Assembly: GCF_003999255.1 (NCBI RefSeq)
Contig: NZ_CP034791.1
Location: 1,218,501-1,282,500 of the forward strand
Direction of reading: 5' to 3'
From: Caldicellulosiruptor changbaiensis
GTDB lineage: Bacteria; Bacillota; Thermoanaerobacteria; Caldicellulosiruptorales; Caldicellulosiruptoraceae
DNA length: 64,000 nucleotides
Shown: positions 53,177-64,000 of the stretch, piece by piece
How positions within the stretch are numbered: position 1 is the first letter of the stretch
Layout: each line of letters starts with the position of its first letter
Notes under the pieces: model-generated
Seen by the model: the letters and a program-made list of their open reading frames with translations, nothing else
Told to the model about the DNA's origin: nothing
Databases searched by the model: none
Position numbers and translations under genes: made by a program

Positions 53177-55369
53177 TTGAAAAAACACCTATATGAAGAG
53201 GTTGGGTTGACATATGAAGAATACAAAATGATTATAGATATTTTAGGAAGAGAACCAAATGAATTAGAACTTAATCTTTTTGGTGTTATGTGGTCTGAAC
53301 ACTGCGGATACAAAAATTCAAAGGCGCTTTTAAAACATCTTCCCACAAAAGGGGAGCATATTTTACAAGGACCAGGAGAAAATGCGGGTATTGTTGACAT
53401 TGGTGATGGATATGCAGTGTGTTTTAAGGTTGAAAGCCACAATCATCCGTCAGCTGTTGAGCCATATGAAGGAGCAGCCACTGGTGTTGGGGGTATAATT
53501 CGTGATATATTCACAATGGGTGCAAGGCCAATTGCGCTTTTGGACTCACTAAAGTTTGGTAAACTTGAAGATAGTAGAACTAAGTACTTATTTGAAGGAG
53601 TTGTTTCAGGAATTGCAGGTTATGGTAATTGTGTAGGTATTCCAACTGTTGGTGGAGAGACAACTTTTGACCCCATCTATAAAAACAACATCCTTGTAAA
53701 TGTTATGTGCGTTGGTATTATGAAAAAGGACAAAATCTTTAAAGGTGTTGCACAGGGTGTTGGAAATTCTGTCTTTTACGTTGGGCATACAACAGGAAGA
53801 GATGGTATGGGCGGTGCTACATTTGCATCAGCTGACCTTACACAGGAGTCAGAAGAAAAAAGGTCTGCTGTGCAAGTTGGCGACCCGTTTATGGAAAAGC
53901 TACTGCTTGAGGCATGCTTAGAGCTTTTCCAAACAGATGCTGTTGTTGGAATTCAAGATATGGGTGCAGCTGGGTTGACCTCATCTACATGCGAGACAGC
54001 TGCAAGAGCAGGAACGGGAATTGAAATAGATGTAGCACTTGTTCCAAAAAGAGAAGAGGGTATGAACCCAATTGAGGTTATGCTTTCTGAGTCGCAAGAG
54101 AGAATGCTTGTTATTGTAAAAAAAGAAAAGGAAGAAGAAGTTTATAAGATATTTGAAAAATGGGGACTTCATGCTGTCAAGATAGGAAGAGTAACAGGTG
54201 ACGGGATGTTAAGAATCCTTGACAATGGAAATGTTGTTGCAGAGGTTCCTGCAAAAGCACTTGCACATGCACCAGCTTATGTAAGAGAGACAAAAGAACC
54301 AGAGATTGTAAAAATATCCCAACGGTTTGACATTTATTCCCTTCCTCAGCCTCAAGATTTAAATGAGGCCATATTGAAGATGATTTCCAATCCAAACCTT
54401 GCAAGCAAGGAATATATTTATAGGCAGTACGATTACATGGTAAGAACTGATACAGTCATAAGGCCAGGTCATGATGCAAGCTTGCTGAGAATCAAAGGTA
54501 CCAAGAAAGGTATTGCTGTTACAATTGACAGTAATGGCCGATATTGTTATTTAAATCCTTATGAAGGAGTTCAGCTTGTGTTGGCAGAAAGCTATAGGAA
54601 TATAGTAGCGGTAGGCGCAAAACCCCTTGCTATTACAGATGGACTAAATTTTGGTAATCCACTCTATCCAGAAATTTACTACCAATTTGTAAAGACAATT
54701 GAAGGTTTAAAAGTTGCATGTGAATATTTTGGGACACCAGTTACAGGTGGAAATGTGTCTTTTTACAACCAATCTGAAGAAGGTGCGATTTATCCAACAC
54801 CAGTAATTGGAATGGTAGGAGTTATTGAAGATGTTGAGAAGGCTGTAGACATATCCTTCAAGGAAGAGGGAGATGTCATTGCGATAATAGGCAAGACTTT
54901 AGATGATATAGGTGCGTCAGAGTATTTAAGTTTTTACCATGGAATTGTTTCTGGAAGAGTACCAAAGCTTGATTTAAAAAAACACAGAGAAACATGTGAC
55001 AAGGTCTTAGAATGTATCAATCAAGGTTTATTTAAATCTGTTCATGATATCTCAGATGGTGGATTTGTAATTGCTCTTTTAGAAAGTGCTTTAAAAGGTA
55101 AAAAAGGTGCAGGGATTAAAGTAAATACTTCTTTGAGGGAAGACTTTTACCTATTTAGCGAGACACCAGGGCGATTCTTAGTGACATTTAAAGAAGAGAA
55201 TCTTCCAAGGATAAGGGAAATTTTAAACGGTATTGAATTAGAAATAGTTGGTGAAGTAACAGAGAAGTTTGAAATACTTGGGCAAATAAATGACAAAAAA
55301 CTAAAATTAGATTTGAATGAAGTTGAGAGGATATATCAGGAGGCAATACCATGTGTTTTAAAGAAATAG
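53177..55369 (+). CDS. purL: FGAM synthase synthetase subunit (small PurL)
   Basis: 730-residue ATP-dependent FGAR amidotransferase subunit working with PurQ and PurS. Signatures: [34 protein letters not shown] then [48 protein letters not shown] and [13 protein letters not shown] start with GAGGTGAG upstream. Overlaps purF by 19 nt. Confidence 0.97.
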   Translation: MKKHLYEEVGLTYEEYKMIIDILGREPNELELNLFGVMWSEHCGYKNSKALLKHLPTKGEHILQGPGENAGIVDIGDGYAVCFKVESHNHPSAVEPYEGAATGVGGIIRDIFTMGARPIALLDSLKFGKLEDSRTKYLFEGVVSGIAGYGNCVGIPTVGGETTFDPIYKNNILVNVMCVGIMKKDKIFKGVAQGVGNSVFYVGHTTGRDGMGGATFASADLTQESEEKRSAVQVGDPFMEKLLLEACLELFQTDAVVGIQDMGAAGLTSSTCETAARAGTGIEIDVALVPKREEGMNPIEVMLSESQERMLVIVKKEKEEEVYKIFEKWGLHAVKIGRVTGDGMLRILDNGNVVAEVPAKALAHAPAYVRETKEPEIVKISQRFDIYSLPQPQDLNEAILKMISNPNLASKEYIYRQYDYMVRTDTVIRPGHDASLLRIKGTKKGIAVTIDSNGRYCYLNPYEGVQLVLAESYRNIVAVGAKPLAITDGLNFGNPLYPEIYYQFVKTIEGLKVACEYFGTPVTGGNVSFYNQSEEGAIYPTPVIGMVGVIEDVEKAVDISFKEEGDVIAIIGKTLDDIGASEYLSFYHGIVSGRVPKLDLKKHRETCDKVLECINQGLFKSVHDISDGGFVIALLESALKGKKGAGIKVNTSLREDFYLFSETPGRFLVTFKEENLPRIREILNGIELEIVGEVTEKFEILGQINDKKLKLDLNEVERIYQEAIPCVLKK

Positions 55370-56775
55370 AAGAGTCCTTTAAAGACCACTGTGGTATATT
55401 TGGAATATACCGTACTGATAAAAAGCAAGATAGTGCCAAAATTACCTATTTTGGACTCTATGCTCTTCAGCATAGAGGTCAAGAGAGTAGCGGTATTGCT
55501 GTAAATGATTCAGGGAATATCATTTATCACAAAGACAATGGACTTGTTAATGAAGTATTTAATGAGGTGGTTTTAAACCACCTCAAAGGGCACTCAGCAA
55601 TCGGTCATGTTCGATACTCAACAACAGGAAAAAGTGATAGAGAAAATGCTCAACCACTTGTTGTAAAATACAGAAAAGGCCATATGGCACTTGCTCACAA
55701 TGGAAATTTAGTAAACGCACATATTATCAGAGAGAAACTTGAACAAGAAGGTGTTATTTTCCAAACTACTATTGATTCTGAGGTAATTGCCAATTTGATT
55801 TCACGAAACAGAATAAACTCGGAGAATATAGAAGAGGCCATACTCAAAACAATGGATGAGATAAAAGGCGCGTATTCACTTTTGATATTGACGCCAAACA
55901 AACTGATTGCGGTAAGAGACCCATATGGGCTGCGGCCGCTTGTTATGGGCAAAATAAACAACAATATTTGTTTTGCGTCAGAGACATGTGCTTTAGATAC
56001 AGTAGGCGCTGAGTATATAAGAGATGTAGAGCCAGGTGAAATAGTTAGTGTAACTAAGGATGGAATTAAGAGTATAAAGTATAGGCAAAGTTTCAAACAC
56101 TTGTGCGTATTTGAATTTATCTACTTTGCAAGAGCTGATTCGTATCTTGACGGTATTAGTGTTTATGAAATCAGGAAGAAACTTGGGAAACAACTTTGTA
56201 AAGAATCTTATGTTGAGTGTGATATTGTAATAGGAGTTCCAGACTCAGGTACAACCGCTGCTATTGGATTTGCAGAAGAAGCTAAAATACCTTTCTCAGA
56301 AGGTTTTATAAAAAATAGGTACATTGGAAGGACGTTTATAAAACCTGAACAAAGCCAAAGAGAGATAGCTGTCAGGCTAAAACTAAATCCACTAAAGAGC
56401 AATGTGACTGGAAAGAGAGTTGTACTCATTGATGACTCAATAGTTAGGGGCACAACCTCAAGGAAGATAATAAAAATGTTAAGAGACGCAGGTGCGCGTG
56501 AGGTACACCTTAGGATAAGCTCACCGCCTGTCCTCTTTCCATGTTACTATGGGATTGATACACCAGATAGGAATGAGCTAATTGCAGCAAACTACACTCC
56601 TCAGGAAATTGCCAAGATTTTAGGTGCTGATTCGCTCGAATATCTCAGTTTAGAAGGCCTAAATAGCGTATTTGACAATAAGCTGCAAAACTTTTGTACA
56701 GCTTGTTTTAGTGGTAAGTATGTTACCGAATTACCAGAGAATTTTAATAAATATATCTTCGAAGAGGGTGTTTGA
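55351..56775 (+). CDS. purF: amidophosphoribosyltransferase
   Basis: Commits PRPP to purine synthesis. 474 residues with a 13-residue propeptide before the nucleophile Cys14 (DHCGIFGIY); [20 protein letters not shown], and the PRPP motif [17 protein letters not shown]. Cysteines for the structural [4Fe-4S] are near the C-terminus (CFPC-type [11 protein letters not shown] and [11 protein letters not shown]), as in Bacillus PurF. Confidence 0.97.
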   Translation: MCFKEIEESFKDHCGIFGIYRTDKKQDSAKITYFGLYALQHRGQESSGIAVNDSGNIIYHKDNGLVNEVFNEVVLNHLKGHSAIGHVRYSTTGKSDRENAQPLVVKYRKGHMALAHNGNLVNAHIIREKLEQEGVIFQTTIDSEVIANLISRNRINSENIEEAILKTMDEIKGAYSLLILTPNKLIAVRDPYGLRPLVMGKINNNICFASETCALDTVGAEYIRDVEPGEIVSVTKDGIKSIKYRQSFKHLCVFEFIYFARADSYLDGISVYEIRKKLGKQLCKESYVECDIVIGVPDSGTTAAIGFAEEAKIPFSEGFIKNRYIGRTFIKPEQSQREIAVRLKLNPLKSNVTGKRVVLIDDSIVRGTTSRKIIKMLRDAGAREVHLRISSPPVLFPCYYGIDTPDRNELIAANYTPQEIAKILGADSLEYLSLEGLNSVFDNKLQNFCTACFSGKYVTELPENFNKYIFEEGV

Positions 56776-56777
56776 AA

Positions 56778-57803
56778 ATGACCACCTACAAGGATGCAGG
56801 TGTTAATATTGAAGAGGGTTATAAAGCAGTAAACCTTATAAAAAACATAGCAAAAGAGACATTTGATTTAAATGTTATAACTGATATTGGCTCATTTGGA
56901 AGTATGTATTTGTTAAATATAGAGAATTCAGATTATATCTTGGTTTCAGGAACAGATGGAGTAGGGACAAAGCTAAAGATTGCTTTTTACATGGACAAGC
57001 ATGATACTGTTGGAATTGATTGTGTTGCAATGTGTGTGAATGATATCTTGTGCCACGGAGCAAAACCTCTTTTCTTTTTGGATTACATTGCTTGTGGTAA
57101 GCTGAAAAGTGAAAAGGTGGCAACTATAGTAAAAGGTATAGCAGAGGGCTGCAAAATTGCAGGCTGTTCGCTTGTTGGTGGTGAGACTGCTGAAATGCCT
57201 GGTTTTTATCGGGAGGAAGAGTATGATTTAGCAGGTTTTGCAGTAGGTCTTGTAAAAAAAGACTCAGCAATTTGTGGTCAAGATGTAAAGGAAGGAGATA
57301 TTCTAATTGGGCTTGCCTCAAGTGGTGTCCACAGTAACGGTTATTCGCTTGTGAGAAAGGTCTTTGGCATAGATGAGAATCCTAAAGTCCTTACAAAGGT
57401 TTCTGAAGAACTGGGTTTAAGCCTTGGTGAAGAGCTTTTAAAACCAACCAGAATCTACGTAAAGCCGGTTTTAAAGGTGTTAGAAAAAGTAAAGGTGAAA
57501 GGAATTGCTCATATCACAGGCGGAGGATTTTTTGAAAACATACCAAGAGCTTTTCCAAAAGAGCTTGTGGCAGTAATTGAAAAAGGATCATGGGAGATCT
57601 TGCCTATATTCAGATTGATTCAACAATATGGAAAAGTCGACGAAAATGAAATGTTTTCCACATTCAATATGGGCATTGGAATGGTTTTAATAGTTTCTAA
57701 GGACGATGTTGAGACAGCGATGAAGATTTTAAAAGAAGAAAATATTAGTTCGTATATAATAGGTACAATTGAAAAAGGCGAAGGCGGAGTTGTTCTAAGA
57801 TGA
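56778..57803 (+). CDS. purM: AIR synthetase
   Basis: Cyclises FGAM to AIR. 341 residues from ATG 56778 (GAAGAGGG upstream), just after the purF stop; TTG 56772 is a less likely start. [59 protein letters not shown] and [13 protein letters not shown] are diagnostic. Stop overlaps purN by 4 nt. Confidence 0.96.
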   Translation: MTTYKDAGVNIEEGYKAVNLIKNIAKETFDLNVITDIGSFGSMYLLNIENSDYILVSGTDGVGTKLKIAFYMDKHDTVGIDCVAMCVNDILCHGAKPLFFLDYIACGKLKSEKVATIVKGIAEGCKIAGCSLVGGETAEMPGFYREEEYDLAGFAVGLVKKDSAICGQDVKEGDILIGLASSGVHSNGYSLVRKVFGIDENPKVLTKVSEELGLSLGEELLKPTRIYVKPVLKVLEKVKVKGIAHITGGGFFENIPRAFPKELVAVIEKGSWEILPIFRLIQQYGKVDENEMFSTFNMGIGMVLIVSKDDVETAMKILKEENISSYIIGTIEKGEGGVVLR

Positions 57804-58456
57804 AGAAGTTAGCTGTGTTTGTATCAGGTTCAGGTTCTAATCTACAGGCAATTATAGATGCTATCAAAAATGGCGAGATTTGTGCACAAATCTCTTGTGT
57901 AATCTCAAATAAAAAGAATGCTTATGCACTTGAGAGGGCAAGACAAAACCGAATAGAAGCATATTATATCTCTAAAAAGGATTTTCCAAATGAAATTGAG
58001 TATGAAAAGTATCTCGTCAATTTTCTAAAATCAAGAGAAATTGACTATATTATCTTGGCAGGATTTTTGTATATTTTCTCTGAATATTTTGTAGAAGAGT
58101 TCAAAAATCGCATTATAAATATTCATCCATCCCTTCTTCCTGCCTTTGGCGGCAAAGGAATGTATGGACTCAATGTCCACAAAAGTGTGATAGAATATGG
58201 AATGAAAGTGACAGGTGCTACAGTCCATTTTGTTGATTCTACTACAGACGGCGGACCCATAATATTGCAAAAGGCCATATATGTAAGAGATGATGACACC
58301 CCTGAAAGTTTGCAAAAAAGGGTTTTAGAAGAGGTGGAGTGGAAGATATACCCTGTAGCGATTAAACTTCTTTGTGAGGATAAAATAGAAGTCATTGGAA
58401 GAAAGGTTATTATTAAAGACAAAGAAATCTTAAAGAAGGTGGGAATTGAGACATGA
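57800..58456 (+). CDS. purN: phosphoribosylglycinamide formyltransferase
   Basis: Transfers formyl from 10-formyl-THF to GAR. 218 residues: [33 protein letters not shown], the catalytic [18 protein letters not shown] (Asn and His) and [17 protein letters not shown] with the catalytic Asp. Coupled to purM and purH by 4-nt overlaps. Confidence 0.97.
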   Translation: MKKLAVFVSGSGSNLQAIIDAIKNGEICAQISCVISNKKNAYALERARQNRIEAYYISKKDFPNEIEYEKYLVNFLKSREIDYIILAGFLYIFSEYFVEEFKNRIINIHPSLLPAFGGKGMYGLNVHKSVIEYGMKVTGATVHFVDSTTDGGPIILQKAIYVRDDDTPESLQKRVLEEVEWKIYPVAIKLLCEDKIEVIGRKVIIKDKEILKKVGIET

Positions 58457-59994
58457 CTAAGAAAGCTATTATAAGTGTTTATAACAAAGATGGTATTTTG
58501 GAGTTTGCTAAAGAACTAAAAAATCTCGGATACGAAATTATTTCAACCGGCGGAACAATGAAGTATCTAAAAGAAAATGGCGTTGATGTAATAAATATAA
58601 GTGATGTTACAAATTTTCCAGAGATTTTAGACGGAAGAGTAAAGACACTTCACCCAAATATTCATGCAGGAATTCTTGCAATAAAGGACAATAGTGAGCA
58701 TGTCAAGACGTTAAACGAGCTATATATATCACCAATTGACATGGTTGTGGTTAACCTTTACCCTTTCAAGGAGACCATTTTCAGGGAAAATGTAGCATTT
58801 GAAGATGTGATAGAAAATATTGACATTGGTGGTCCTACCATGCTTCGCGCTGCAGCCAAGAATTTCAAATATACAACTGTCATAATAGACCCTGCTGACT
58901 ATGGACTTGTATTAAAAGAGATAAAGGAAAATGGTGATGTCTCATTTGATACAAGGTTTTATCTTGCAACAAAGGTATTTGAATACACTTCGTACTACGA
59001 TTCTATGATTTTTAACTACTTCAGATTTGTAAGAAAAGATAATTCTTTCCCCAAGCAACTTACAGTTCCACTTGAGAAGGCTAAGCAACTAAGATATGGT
59101 GAGAATCCTCATCAGCAGGCAAGTTTTTATAAAATAACTTTGCCGTTTATTGAAAAGTCCAATATAGTAAATGCTGAGCAGCTTCATGGTAAGGATCTTT
59201 CGTATAACAATATTCTTGACAGTGATAGTGCTATTGAACTTTTAAAAGAGTTTGATGAGCCAACATGTATTGCAATAAAACACAATAATCCCTGTGGTGT
59301 TGCATCAGGTGACAATATCTTTGAGGCATATAAGAAAGTATACAATAGCGACCCAGTGTCTATATTTGGGGGAATAGTTGCATTTAATAGGAAGGTAGAT
59401 AGACAAACGGCTGAGGAGCTAAAAAAGATATTCCTTGAGATAGTGATTGCTCCTGACTTTGATGAAGATGCCCTATCTTTGCTTTCTACAAAAAAGGACC
59501 TTCGGATATTGAAACTTCCAACTTTGGATAAGGAAAATGTATATTATGATCTCAAATCAGTAAATGGTGGAATGCTTGTACAGGAAAAAGACAGGAAATT
59601 ACTCAATGAAGATTACCAAGTTGTAACAGAAAGAAGGCCAACAGAAAAGGAAATAGAAGACTTGATATTTGCCTGGAAGGTTGTAAAACATGTAAAGTCA
59701 AATGCAATAGTTATTGCAAAGGACAAAATGACATTGGGGATAGGTATGGGACAGACAAATAGAATCTGGGCTGTTGAACATGCAATCTCACGTTCAAGAT
59801 TTGATTTGAATGGAGCAGTACTTGCGTCAGATGCTTTCTTCCCATTTTCTGATAGTGTTGAAGCAGCAGGCAAAGCGGGAGTTACAGCTATCATTCAGCC
59901 TGGCGGGTCTATTAGAGATAAAGAGTCAATTGATGCTGCAAACAAATATAACATTGCTATGATATTTACGGGTATAAGGCATTTTAGGCACTAA
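58453..59994 (+). CDS. purH: bifunctional AICAR transformylase / IMP cyclohydrolase
   Basis: Last two steps to IMP. 513 residues: the IMPCH domain (1-200; [44 protein letters not shown]) and the AICARFT domain ([23 protein letters not shown], the GMGQTNR motif and [18 protein letters not shown] with [11 protein letters not shown]). Also recovers AICAR made by the his operon. Confidence 0.97.
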   Translation: MTKKAIISVYNKDGILEFAKELKNLGYEIISTGGTMKYLKENGVDVINISDVTNFPEILDGRVKTLHPNIHAGILAIKDNSEHVKTLNELYISPIDMVVVNLYPFKETIFRENVAFEDVIENIDIGGPTMLRAAAKNFKYTTVIIDPADYGLVLKEIKENGDVSFDTRFYLATKVFEYTSYYDSMIFNYFRFVRKDNSFPKQLTVPLEKAKQLRYGENPHQQASFYKITLPFIEKSNIVNAEQLHGKDLSYNNILDSDSAIELLKEFDEPTCIAIKHNNPCGVASGDNIFEAYKKVYNSDPVSIFGGIVAFNRKVDRQTAEELKKIFLEIVIAPDFDEDALSLLSTKKDLRILKLPTLDKENVYYDLKSVNGGMLVQEKDRKLLNEDYQVVTERRPTEKEIEDLIFAWKVVKHVKSNAIVIAKDKMTLGIGMGQTNRIWAVEHAISRSRFDLNGAVLASDAFFPFSDSVEAAGKAGVTAIIQPGGSIRDKESIDAANKYNIAMIFTGIRHFRH

Positions 59995-60026
59995 TTTTAG
60001 ACACTAAAAAAGAGGTGTTTCAAAAG

Positions 60027-61289
60027 ATGAGAATCCTGATTGTAGGAAATGGTGGGCGTGAACATGCCATCGCATGGAAGATTTATAATGAAGGTTACAA
60101 AGACTTGTTCTGTGCACCTGGAAATGCAGGGATTTGTGAGATTGCAACTTGTGTTGATATAAAGGTAAATGAATTTAGTAAGCTAAAAGACTTTTGCATA
60201 GAAAAAGAGATAGACTTTGTAATTGTCGGTCCGGACAATCCGCTTGCAGACGGAATTGTTGATTATCTTGAATCGTTTGGAATAAAGACATTTGGTCCAA
60301 CAAAAGATGCTGCAATGATAGAAAGCAGCAAGGTGTTTGCAAAAGACCTGATGAAAAAGTACGGTATAAAGACAGCAAGATACAATGTGTTCTACAGCTA
60401 TGAAGAGGCTTTAACTTTTGTAAATCAAAACGACAAGTATCCTCTTGTAATAAAGGCAGATGGTCTTGCATTGGGCAAAGGAGTGATAATTGCTCAAGAC
60501 AAACTTGAGGCTTTGAATGCCCTCAATCTTATGATGAAAGAAAAGGTATTTGGTAAAGCAGGGGAAAAGATTGTCATTGAAGACTATTTAAAAGGTGAAG
60601 AAGTATCAGTTTTTGTCATCTCAGACGGTAAAGACATTGTGCCTTTGACAGTTGCACGAGACCATAAAAAAGCGTTTGACGGTGACAAAGGACCAAATAC
60701 AGGTGGAATGGGAGCCTTTTCGCCATCAAGGCTTGTTGATAAAAAGCTTTTTGAAGACATCATTGAGAATATCATGCTAAAAGCAATATATGGGATGAGA
60801 AAAGAAGGAAGACCGTTTAAGGGTGTACTATATGGCGGATTAATCTTAACAGAAGAGGGGCCAATGGTTTTAGAGTTCAACTCCAGATTCGGCGACCCTG
60901 AAGCACAAGCTGTTTTACCACTTATGAAAAGTGAGCTTTTAGAAGTTATGGTAAAAGCTGCAGAAGGCAATTTGAAAGGCGTTGAGGCACGGTTTTCAGA
61001 TTACTATTCAATTTGTGTTGTGCTTGCTTCAAAAGGCTATCCAGAAAAGTACGAGACTGGTTTTGTTATTGAAGGACTTGAAAAGGTTGAAAGTGACACA
61101 GTGGTATTTCACGCCAACACAAAGATTGAGGATGGCAAGATAAAAACAGCAGGTGGCAGAGTACTAAACATTGTAAGAGTTAACAAGACGTTAAAAGATG
61201 CAAAAGCAAAGGTGTATGAGGAAATTAAGAAGATTAACTTTGGGAATATGTTTTACAGAACTGATATAGGTGACAAAGAAATTTTTTAA
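60027..61289 (+). CDS. purD: phosphoribosylamine-glycine ligase
   Basis: ATP-grasp ligase making GAR. 420 residues from ATG 60027 (AGAGGTG upstream); GTG 60015 falls within that site. MRILIVGNGGREHAIAWK, VGPDNPLADGIVD, IKADGLALGKGVIIA, GPNTGGMGAFSP and LEFNSRFGDPEAQAVLPL are diagnostic. Last gene of the operon. Confidence 0.97.
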   Translation: MRILIVGNGGREHAIAWKIYNEGYKDLFCAPGNAGICEIATCVDIKVNEFSKLKDFCIEKEIDFVIVGPDNPLADGIVDYLESFGIKTFGPTKDAAMIESSKVFAKDLMKKYGIKTARYNVFYSYEEALTFVNQNDKYPLVIKADGLALGKGVIIAQDKLEALNALNLMMKEKVFGKAGEKIVIEDYLKGEEVSVFVISDGKDIVPLTVARDHKKAFDGDKGPNTGGMGAFSPSRLVDKKLFEDIIENIMLKAIYGMRKEGRPFKGVLYGGLILTEEGPMVLEFNSRFGDPEAQAVLPLMKSELLEVMVKAAEGNLKGVEARFSDYYSICVVLASKGYPEKYETGFVIEGLEKVESDTVVFHANTKIEDGKIKTAGGRVLNIVRVNKTLKDAKAKVYEEIKKINFGNMFYRTDIGDKEIF

Positions 61290-61369
61290 AACACCTGTTT
61301 AGGAAGGTTTGGAGTGAGGTATAAATAATTTGTCAAAAAATTTTTAAAAGTAAGGAGTGAAGGTCTAAA

Positions 61370-61528
61370 TTGGATATTTGGGTTTGTACTATATGCGGCT
61401 ATGAGTATGATCCACAAAAAGGTGATCCAGAAAACGACATTCAACCAGGAACAAGGTTTGAAGACTTACCTGATGATTGGGTTTGTCCTATTTGTGGCGT
61501 TGGTAAGGATATGTTCGAGAAAAAATAA
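61370..61528 (+). CDS. rub: rubredoxin
   Basis: 52-residue Fe(Cys)4 electron carrier. The two knuckles are VCTICGY and VCPICGVGK, with the conserved aromatic core (W4, Y11, Y13, F30, W37). TTG start preceded by AAGGAGTGAAGG. It lies 80 nt after purD and is followed by a strong terminator. Natural electron donor to superoxide reductase, encoded at 13.5-13.9 kb. Confidence 0.95.
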   Translation: MDIWVCTICGYEYDPQKGDPENDIQPGTRFEDLPDDWVCPICGVGKDMFEKK

Positions 61529-61547
61529 AAAAAGCTTCTAAAACTTG

Positions 61548-61589
61548 TGCCCTAAGTCGTTTTAAAGTTTGATGACTTAGGGCATTTTT
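61548..61589 (+). terminator. rho-independent terminator after rubredoxin gene
   Basis: Perfect 11-bp stem TGCCCTAAGTC / GACTTAGGGCA with a 15-nt loop, then TTTTT. Confidence 0.9.
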
Positions 61590-61636
61590 ATGGTATATAA
61601 TAGTTAATATAAACAGGTAGAAGGACAAAGAGAGGA

Positions 61637-62935
61637 ATGGTACTTGAAAATCACAGTTATATAGGGATTGATGAGCAAATAAAGAGATTAGGGGAAAAGC
61701 TTGAAAAGATCTCATATGAGTTTTTATTTTTTCAAAATGGTTTGAGTGTGAATATAAATTTTAAAGAATCTACCCAAATAAATAACATAGCAGTGGCAGT
61801 AAATATAAAAGATTTTGAAGTCTTGTTCATGCCAAAACTTCAAAAAGGCCAAAACGGTCTTGTCTTTTCACATTCTAATTCCCAGATAGTAGTTTTGAAA
61901 AAGGGAAAGAAGTATTTTCTATTAAAAATCTCTGGGTCTTCAACTATAAACAATGTGTACTTTAGGTTTTGTACTAAAGTAAAAGATGGTCTTTTGTATA
62001 TAGGATTTTTCAACTCATTTGCAATTGACGATGATATAACATGCTTTTACTATCAAAATTTGTTGACATCTGTACCTGTTAAAGAAGGTTCAAAAATTAA
62101 TATAAACATTGAGATTTTCGAGAGAAATTCACTATATGAGTGTATTTTAAAATCAAATAATATTGTAAAGCATTGTGATATAAAATATGAAGTTCTCCAA
62201 AAACCATCTAAAAATTTATTTAAAGCAATAGATATCGCCAAATACTCAGGAAATGACATTGCTAAAAAGTATAAAATGTCTGCTATAATACCGAGTAGAA
62301 TATATAAGCTATTTTTTCTATATTTCCCCAAAAACCTAACTAATTTTTACTCTGTCTATACATCTACACTACAGACATCAAGTATGTATTATTTAAACCT
62401 TTTAAAAAGTTATAAGGTAGCAGCTAAGGACTTAGCTTATCTCAAAAAACAGATAGAAGAACTCATTTTAAACCAGAATGTTTACTATAACTTTTACCGT
62501 AAAAATATTATGTTAACTGGATTGAGGACATATTATCAACTGCCTTATATTTTATTTTTGTATTTTCAGCTTTGCCTTTTGGGAGGAGAAGAGCCAGCTA
62601 CACATTTGCAAAGAATAATAGAAGAAATTGAATACAATATCGTAAGACCATATAAATTTTTTTCCGATCGAACTTTAATCAATATTGAGAATTTTGAAAC
62701 ACGATTTGACAATCTTCTCTTTGCTCAAGAGACAATGACAATTTATATCTGTTACGAACTTTATAAAATACTTTTTAAATACTGCGAACGCTTAGATTGT
62801 CAAAGAATAGCTGAGGATTTAAAAAGTTTGCTGATTTTGAACTATAATTTTAATGAGGGATACTTTTATATGAATAACTATTCATATAAAAAGGAAGAGA
62901 CAATTAAACTAATTGAAAGGGTAGATAAGAAATGA
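61637..62935 (+). CDS. uncharacterised 432-residue protein upstream of polA
   Basis: I do not recognise this protein. The first half (1-190) looks beta-rich, with alternating hydrophobic strands such as YIGFFNSFAIDDDITCFYYQ and SKININIEIFERNS; the second half (about 195-432) is helical and rich in Tyr, Phe, Lys and Asn (YYNFYRKNIMLTGLRTYYQL). No signal peptide, TM helix or catalytic motif stands out. A beta-sandwich followed by an alpha-helical toroid is possible but unproven. ATG with AAGGACAAAGAGAGG upstream. Its stop overlaps the polA start (ATGA), so expression is coupled. Confidence 0.75.
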   Translation: MVLENHSYIGIDEQIKRLGEKLEKISYEFLFFQNGLSVNINFKESTQINNIAVAVNIKDFEVLFMPKLQKGQNGLVFSHSNSQIVVLKKGKKYFLLKISGSSTINNVYFRFCTKVKDGLLYIGFFNSFAIDDDITCFYYQNLLTSVPVKEGSKININIEIFERNSLYECILKSNNIVKHCDIKYEVLQKPSKNLFKAIDIAKYSGNDIAKKYKMSAIIPSRIYKLFFLYFPKNLTNFYSVYTSTLQTSSMYYLNLLKSYKVAAKDLAYLKKQIEELILNQNVYYNFYRKNIMLTGLRTYYQLPYILFLYFQLCLLGGEEPATHLQRIIEEIEYNIVRPYKFFSDRTLINIENFETRFDNLLFAQETMTIYICYELYKILFKYCERLDCQRIAEDLKSLLILNYNFNEGYFYMNNYSYKKEETIKLIERVDKK

Positions 62936-64000
62936 AATTAGTTATTTTTGATGGGAATAGTATTCTTTATAGAGCCTTTTTTGCCTTACCAGAGTTGACA
63001 ACATCCAATAATATCCCTACAAACGCTATATATGGCTTTTTAAATGTACTCTTAAAATACTTAGATTCAGAAAAACCAGATTATGTAGCAGTAGCGTTTG
63101 ACAAAAAAGGCAGAGCTGCTCGGAAAAGTGAATATGAAGAGTACAAAGCCAATCGAAAGCCAATGCCAGATTCTCTACAAATACAGATACCTTATGTGAG
63201 AGAAATAATTAGCGCTCTTAACATTCCTGTATTGGAATACGAAGGATATGAAGCTGATGACGTTATAGGCACACTTGTAAATAGACTCAAAGACCAGAAT
63301 TTAGATATTGTGATAATAACTGGAGACAGAGATACCCTTCAGCTACTTGATAAAAATGTAATTGTCAAGATAGTCACAACAAGGTTTGACAAGACAACTG
63401 AAGATTTGTATACTGTTGAAAATGTAAAAGAAAAATATGGTGTCTTTGCGCATCAAGTTGTTGACTACAAAGCTTTAGTGGGCGATGCATCAGACAACAT
63501 ACCTGGTGTTAAAGGGATTGGAGACAAAACGGCTATAAAGCTTTTAGAAGAATACCAGACCTTAGAGAATATATACCAAAATCTAAAAAACATTAAAGAC
63601 TCTCTAAGAGAAAAGTTAGAAGCAGGTAAAGATATGGCGTTTTTGTCAAAAAGGTTGGCAACTATTATATGCGATTTACCAATTGAAGTAACTCTTGAAG
63701 AGTTAAAAACAAGAGAATGGGATAAGAAAAAACTATATCAAATTTTACTTCAGCTTGAGTTTAAAAGTTTCATAAAAAGACTTGGCTTTTCAGAGGAGAT
63801 TGAGGAGATAAAACAAGCCGTTCAGCTTCCAAAATTTAATATGAAAAAACTATGTGATATCTCTGAGATAAAGGGCAAAGAAATTTATTTGTTATACTCA
63901 GGTGATGAAGGACTTTTTTACATCTATGATCAACTAAGTTCCGCTGTCTTTACAACAGCTGACAAAGGAATTGTTGAAAAGCTACTAAAAGACCAAGGTA
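62932..64000 (+). CDS. polA: DNA polymerase I (3' end outside window)
   Basis: About 356 residues are visible of roughly 850. The N-terminal 5'-3' exonuclease domain is complete: LVIFDGNSILYRAFFALP, AVAFDKKGRAARKSEYEEYK, EGYEADDVIGTL, ITGDRDTLQLL, and the helix-hairpin-helix GDASDNIPGVKGIGDKTA. These retain the acidic metal ligands, so the flap nuclease should be active. From about residue 300 the proofreading-like domain begins; its state cannot be judged from the part in view. Starts inside the stop of the preceding gene. Confidence 0.96.
   Translation, partial: MKLVIFDGNSILYRAFFALPELTTSNNIPTNAIYGFLNVLLKYLDSEKPDYVAVAFDKKGRAARKSEYEEYKANRKPMPDSLQIQIPYVREIISALNIPVLEYEGYEADDVIGTLVNRLKDQNLDIVIITGDRDTLQLLDKNVIVKIVTTRFDKTTEDLYTVENVKEKYGVFAHQVVDYKALVGDASDNIPGVKGIGDKTAIKLLEEYQTLENIYQNLKNIKDSLREKLEAGKDMAFLSKRLATIICDLPIEVTLEELKTREWDKKKLYQILLQLEFKSFIKRLGFSEEIEEIKQAVQLPKFNMKKLCDISEIKGKEIYLLYSGDEGLFYIYDQLSSAVFTTADKGIVEKLLKDQG

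Noticed and set aside
1-64000. CRISPR array, insertion sequence, tRNA or rRNA genes
   Set aside because: No regularly spaced repeats, transposase, or tRNA cloverleaf were seen in any intergenic region; all gaps except 40459-40799 are under 300 nt.

Overview
The window is low-GC, gene-dense DNA from an anaerobic thermophilic Firmicute. Protein content and gene order (miaB-mutS-mutL-miaA-hfq-ynbB-lexA, pta-ackA, hisZGDCBHAFIE, purCSQLFMNHD, superoxide reductase plus rubredoxin, many TTG/GTG starts with strong AGGAGG sites) point to Caldicellulosiruptor or a close relative. This assignment rests on recognising the proteins by eye; no search was run. Most of the window is core metabolism and information processing. 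I saw no insertion sequence, prophage, CRISPR array, tRNA or rRNA.

Layout. 1-1.5 kb: 3' part of a phenylacetate-CoA-ligase-type enzyme and an ACT protein. 1.5-1.7 kb: a spore small acid-soluble protein on the minus strand. 1.9-11.0 kb: tRNA modification (miaB, miaA), mismatch repair (mutS, mutL), hfq, a methionine-gamma-lyase-like PLP enzyme and convergent lexA. 11.2-18.7 kb: pta-ackA, superoxide reductase, valS-folC and a small transaldolase. 18.7-25.8 kb: pgeF-like gene, phoP-phoR, a PiT phosphate carrier with its DUF47 partner, and divergent pstB-phoU-queT behind a clear Pho box. 25.9-33.4 kb: a complete histidine operon. 33.5-37.3 kb: manC, murJ, an acetyltransferase, and an endonuclease III gene that appears to start at ATT. 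37.5-40.5 kb: a three-gene set related to 2-hydroxyacyl-CoA dehydratase and its activating ATPase. 40.46-40.76 kb: a structured RNA, most likely 6S RNA. 40.8-45.3 kb: tcdA, a DivIVA-like coiled-coil protein, a polysaccharide deacetylase, a Mur-ligase-like orphan, a tandem OB-fold SSB relative, pgsA and a small membrane protein. 45.3-49.7 kb: an AIR-synthase-like protein, a second two-component system and an HtrA protease. 49.9-61.3 kb: a purine permease and the purine operon. 61.4-64.0 kb: rubredoxin, an unrecognised 432-residue protein and the start of polA.

How parts fit together. The phosphate block combines sensing (PhoPR), low-affinity uptake (PiT with DUF47) and two Pst-associated genes (pstB, phoU) without pstSCA; a four-repeat, 11-bp-phased box lies just upstream of the pstB -10. 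Superoxide reductase and rubredoxin, at opposite ends of the window, can form one oxygen-defence electron path. The purine operon lacks purE and purB, and the histidine operon lacks a histinol-phosphate phosphatase; those steps must be encoded elsewhere.

I found no clearly new multi-gene defence or mobile system. The observations most worth following are the ATT start of nth, the 6S-like RNA, the Pho box with orphan pstB-phoU, the split dehydratase/ATPase set, the 11-bp-phased repeats before htrA, and the palindrome that encodes the C-termini of both convergent genes ynbB and lexA.
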